Shown: in pieces, positions 8,351 to 9,342 of the stretch
Numbering within the stretch: position 1 is the first letter of the stretch
Layout: each line of letters opens with the position of its first letter
From: an uncultured Clostridia bacterium
GTDB lineage: Bacteria > Bacillota_A > Clostridia > Christensenellales > Aristaeellaceae
Direction of reading: 5' to 3'
Assembly: GCA_947165745.1 (NCBI GenBank)
Contig: CAMVBO010000038.1
Span: 1 to 9,342, forward strand
Length of the DNA: 9,342 nucleotides
Notes under the pieces: generated by a model
What the model saw: only the letters and a program-made list of their open reading frames with translations
What the model was told of the DNA's origin: nothing
Databases searched by the model: none
Position numbers and translations under genes: made by a program

Positions 8351-8379
8351 GTGTCAAAGGGGACTGTCCCTATTGACAC
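8351..8379 (+). repeat. left REP-like palindrome 1
   Basis: A 29-nt hairpin. GTGTCAA (8351-8357) pairs with TTGACAC (8373-8379); after an A-A mismatch and a G-U pair, GGGA (8360-8363) pairs with TCCC (8367-8370) around a CTG loop. It has the size and mismatch-interrupted stem of REP elements and lies before a TnpA-REP gene. Confidence 0.8.
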
Positions 8380-8392
8380 AGGGGGGAGAATA

Positions 8393-8421
8393 GTGACAGA
8401 AGGGACTGTCCCTATTGACAC
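8393..8421 (+). repeat. left REP-like palindrome 2
   Basis: A direct copy of the palindrome at 8351, 42 bp downstream and matching it at 26 of 29 positions. The differences fall in the left arm, so its outer stem is weaker (GTGACAG against TTGACAC). Its right end contains TTGACA, used as the -35 box of the transposase gene. Confidence 0.8.
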
Positions 8422-8443
8422 ATTTTTGCGGTTATGGTATTAT
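8415..8443 (+). promoter_or_regulatory. RAYT promoter with its -35 box inside a REP palindrome
   Basis: TTGACA (8415-8420) and TATTAT (8438-8443) are separated by 17 bases. The -35 hexamer is the right arm of the second left REP. The transcript would start near 8450, close to GGGGGAG (8455-8461) and the ATG at 8468. Confidence 0.72.
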
Positions 8444-8467
8444 CGAAGCTGAATGGGGGAGAACGGA

Positions 8468-9205
8468 ATGGCAAGACAGGCGAGAAAAATGAGTGAAACA
8501 GGTTATATGCACCTGATCATCCGGGGAAACGCAAAGCAGGTATTGTTTGAGGATGAGCAGGATTATCGCTTTTTTCTGAAAATGCTCGAGCGATATTGCC
8601 TCGAGACATCGGTAAAGGTCTGCGCGTATTGCCTGATGGAGAACCACGTGCATTTTCTGGTACACGACGAGAAGCAGAATACTCCGCTTCTGATGAAGAA
8701 GCTTTGCGTCACTTATGCGCTTTATTACAACAGGAAATATGAGAGGAGTGGACACCTGTTTCAGGACAGATACATGAGCGAGAGCATCGGGGACGATACT
8801 TATTACCTGACCGTTGCTCGGTATATACTGAACAACCCGCGTAAAGCAGGGATTTGCGAGGCCTCGCGCTATCCTTGGAGCAGCTATGCGCAATACGATT
8901 CTCCGGCCCCGTTTGTCGAAGTGACGCTGCTGCACGAAATGCTTGGAAACTGGGAGCAATATACCAGGTTTATCTCAATGCCGAATGATGATCAGTGTCT
9001 GGAATATGATACAAACAGGCGGGACGACGCATGGGCAATGGATGTTATCCACAAGTGCCTTGGGGTGGAAAGCGGGACGGCTCTGCTTGCCTATAGCCGG
9101 AAAGAGCGCGACGCAGCGCTGCGGCAATTAAGGAACAGGGGATTGTCAGTGCGTCAAATCGAGCGTTTGACGGGCATTAACAGGGGGATCATACAAAGAG
9201 TGTGA
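8468..9205 (+). CDS. REP-associated HUH transposase (RAYT / TnpA-REP, Y1 type)
   Basis: A 245-aa single-strand DNA nuclease of the IS200/IS605-related Y1 superfamily. The HUH metal motif is ENHVHFLV (His60, His62). GHLFQDRY (95-102) and RYILNNPRKAG (118-128) are typical of TnpA-REP; Tyr119 is the likely nucleophile. The family binds and nicks REP hairpins. About 115 residues follow the Y1 core, ending in a helix-turn-helix-like stretch (LSVRQIERLTGINRGIIQRV, 226-245), seen in many Bacillota relatives and possibly involved in REP recognition. The ATG at 8468 is preceded by GGGGGAG (8455-8461); an in-frame ATG at 8453 lies at or before this site and is disfavoured. The TGA stop (9203-9205) is inside the first right REP. 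Confidence 0.92.
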   Translation: MARQARKMSETGYMHLIIRGNAKQVLFEDEQDYRFFLKMLERYCLETSVKVCAYCLMENHVHFLVHDEKQNTPLLMKKLCVTYALYYNRKYERSGHLFQDRYMSESIGDDTYYLTVARYILNNPRKAGICEASRYPWSSYAQYDSPAPFVEVTLLHEMLGNWEQYTRFISMPNDDQCLEYDTNRRDDAWAMDVIHKCLGVESGTALLAYSRKERDAALRQLRNRGLSVRQIERLTGINRGIIQRV

Positions 9206-9232
9206 CAAAGGGGACGGTTCTCTTTGTCACAC
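9200..9232 (+). repeat. right REP-like palindrome 1, overlapping the RAYT stop codon
   Basis: GTGTGACAAAG (9200-9210) pairs perfectly with CTTTGTCACAC (9222-9232) across an 11-nt loop, GGGACGGTTCT. It includes the final sense codon and stop codon of the transposase, so the hairpin forms at the end of its mRNA. The GTGACA...GGGAC plan resembles the left REPs but the loop differs. Confidence 0.82.
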
Positions 9233-9237
9233 ATAAT

Positions 9238-9266
9238 GTGTCAGAGAGAACCGTCCCTTTTGTCAC
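9238..9266 (-). repeat. right REP-like palindrome 2, inverted relative to the first
   Basis: Read on the minus strand, this 29-nt element repeats the right REP plan (GTGACAAAAGGGACGGTTC at its start). Its first 22 bases (9245-9266) match the plus-strand bases 9202-9223 at 21 of 22 positions. The two right REPs therefore form one large cruciform-capable unit of about 65 bp, the paired inverted layout of bacterial interspersed mosaic elements. It may also terminate transcription in both directions. Confidence 0.78.
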
Positions 9267-9277
9267 GCGTAAGGTTT

Positions 9278-9342
9278 TCACTTGCAGGCCATATAGACAT
9301 CCATGCTTTCTCCGTCCGTTTCAAAGCACGGTATGACTTCAT
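9278..9342 (-). CDS. C-terminal end of an unidentified gene (partial)
   Basis: On the minus strand, one frame is open from the window edge to TGA at 9278-9280 and gives a plausible 20-residue tail ending DVYMACK. The stop lies 12 bases from the right REP pair, which fits REPs being located between gene ends. Too little is present to name the family, and other minus-strand frames are also open over so short a span. Confidence 0.45.
   Translation of the reverse strand, partial: EVIPCFETDGESMDVYMACK

Larger units (their letters stand above)
8351..9266 (+). mobile_element. REP-RAYT-REP unit
   Basis: A TnpA-REP gene bracketed by REP-like palindromes: two direct copies on the left and an inverted pair on the right. 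Such REPtrons are known in many bacteria. The unit lies between the MATE promoter and the end of another gene, and interrupts neither. Coding DNA here is less GC-rich than the neighbours, with more AT-ending codons, which suggests acquisition from elsewhere. Confidence 0.75.

Noticed and set aside
8351..8421. CRISPR-like repeat pair
   Set aside because: There are only two copies with a 13-bp gap, each is an internal palindrome, and they adjoin a TnpA-REP gene with no cas genes; REP is the better explanation.
6896..8452. 518-codon plus-strand open frame opposite the MATE gene
   Set aside because: Its translation is His/Gln/Ala-rich without domains, and it lies antisense to a clear 12-helix transporter with its own promoter and binding site.

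Overview
The window reads as chromosomal DNA of a GC-rich member of the Bacillota, probably an uncultured Clostridia lineage. The grounds are strong AGGAGG-type ribosome binding sites, near-consensus -35/-10 boxes with 17-bp spacers, a Ser-site-bearing HPr-like protein, a CadC-like ArsR regulator, and a Ni/Co-riboswitch-like leader. This placement is inference; no rRNA or marker gene is present.

Layout. (1) 13-240 (minus): a 75-aa HPr-fold protein that keeps the Ser46 region but lacks the catalytic histidine, with its own promoter. (2) 425-3120 (plus): a metal-efflux operon made of an ArsR/SmtB repressor with two potential metal sites, a free-standing 72-aa heavy-metal-associated (HMA) protein, and a Zn/Cd/Pb-type P-type ATPase that lacks its own N-terminal HMA domain. 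A 13-2-13 palindrome sits between the -10 box and the ribosome binding site. (3) 3193-4213 (plus): a second metal exporter, of the cation diffusion facilitator family, behind a structured leader resembling the NiCo (czcD) riboswitch and ending in an intrinsic terminator. (4) 4336-5899 (plus): a secreted protein with a Gly/Pro-rich linker and a probable right-handed beta-helix, function unknown. (5) 5973-6013: a 19-bp perfect bidirectional terminator between convergent units. (6) 8338-6021 (minus): a two-gene operon of a MATE transporter and an alpha/beta hydrolase of the HSL/BD-FAE esterase type. (7) 8351-9266: a REP-associated HUH transposase (RAYT/TnpA-REP) gene flanked on both sides by pairs of REP-like palindromes. 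(8) 9278-9342 (minus): the probable C-terminal end of a gene that runs off the window.

The most coherent biology is the two adjacent metal-export units. One is sensed by a protein (ArsR family, divalent soft metals) and the other by RNA (Ni/Co-type leader). They appear to divide the divalent-metal load by metal type. The most structured non-coding region is the REP-RAYT-REP unit: the left palindrome supplies the -35 box of the transposase promoter, and the right palindrome contains the transposase stop codon. No gene-free stretch exceeds about 300 bases.
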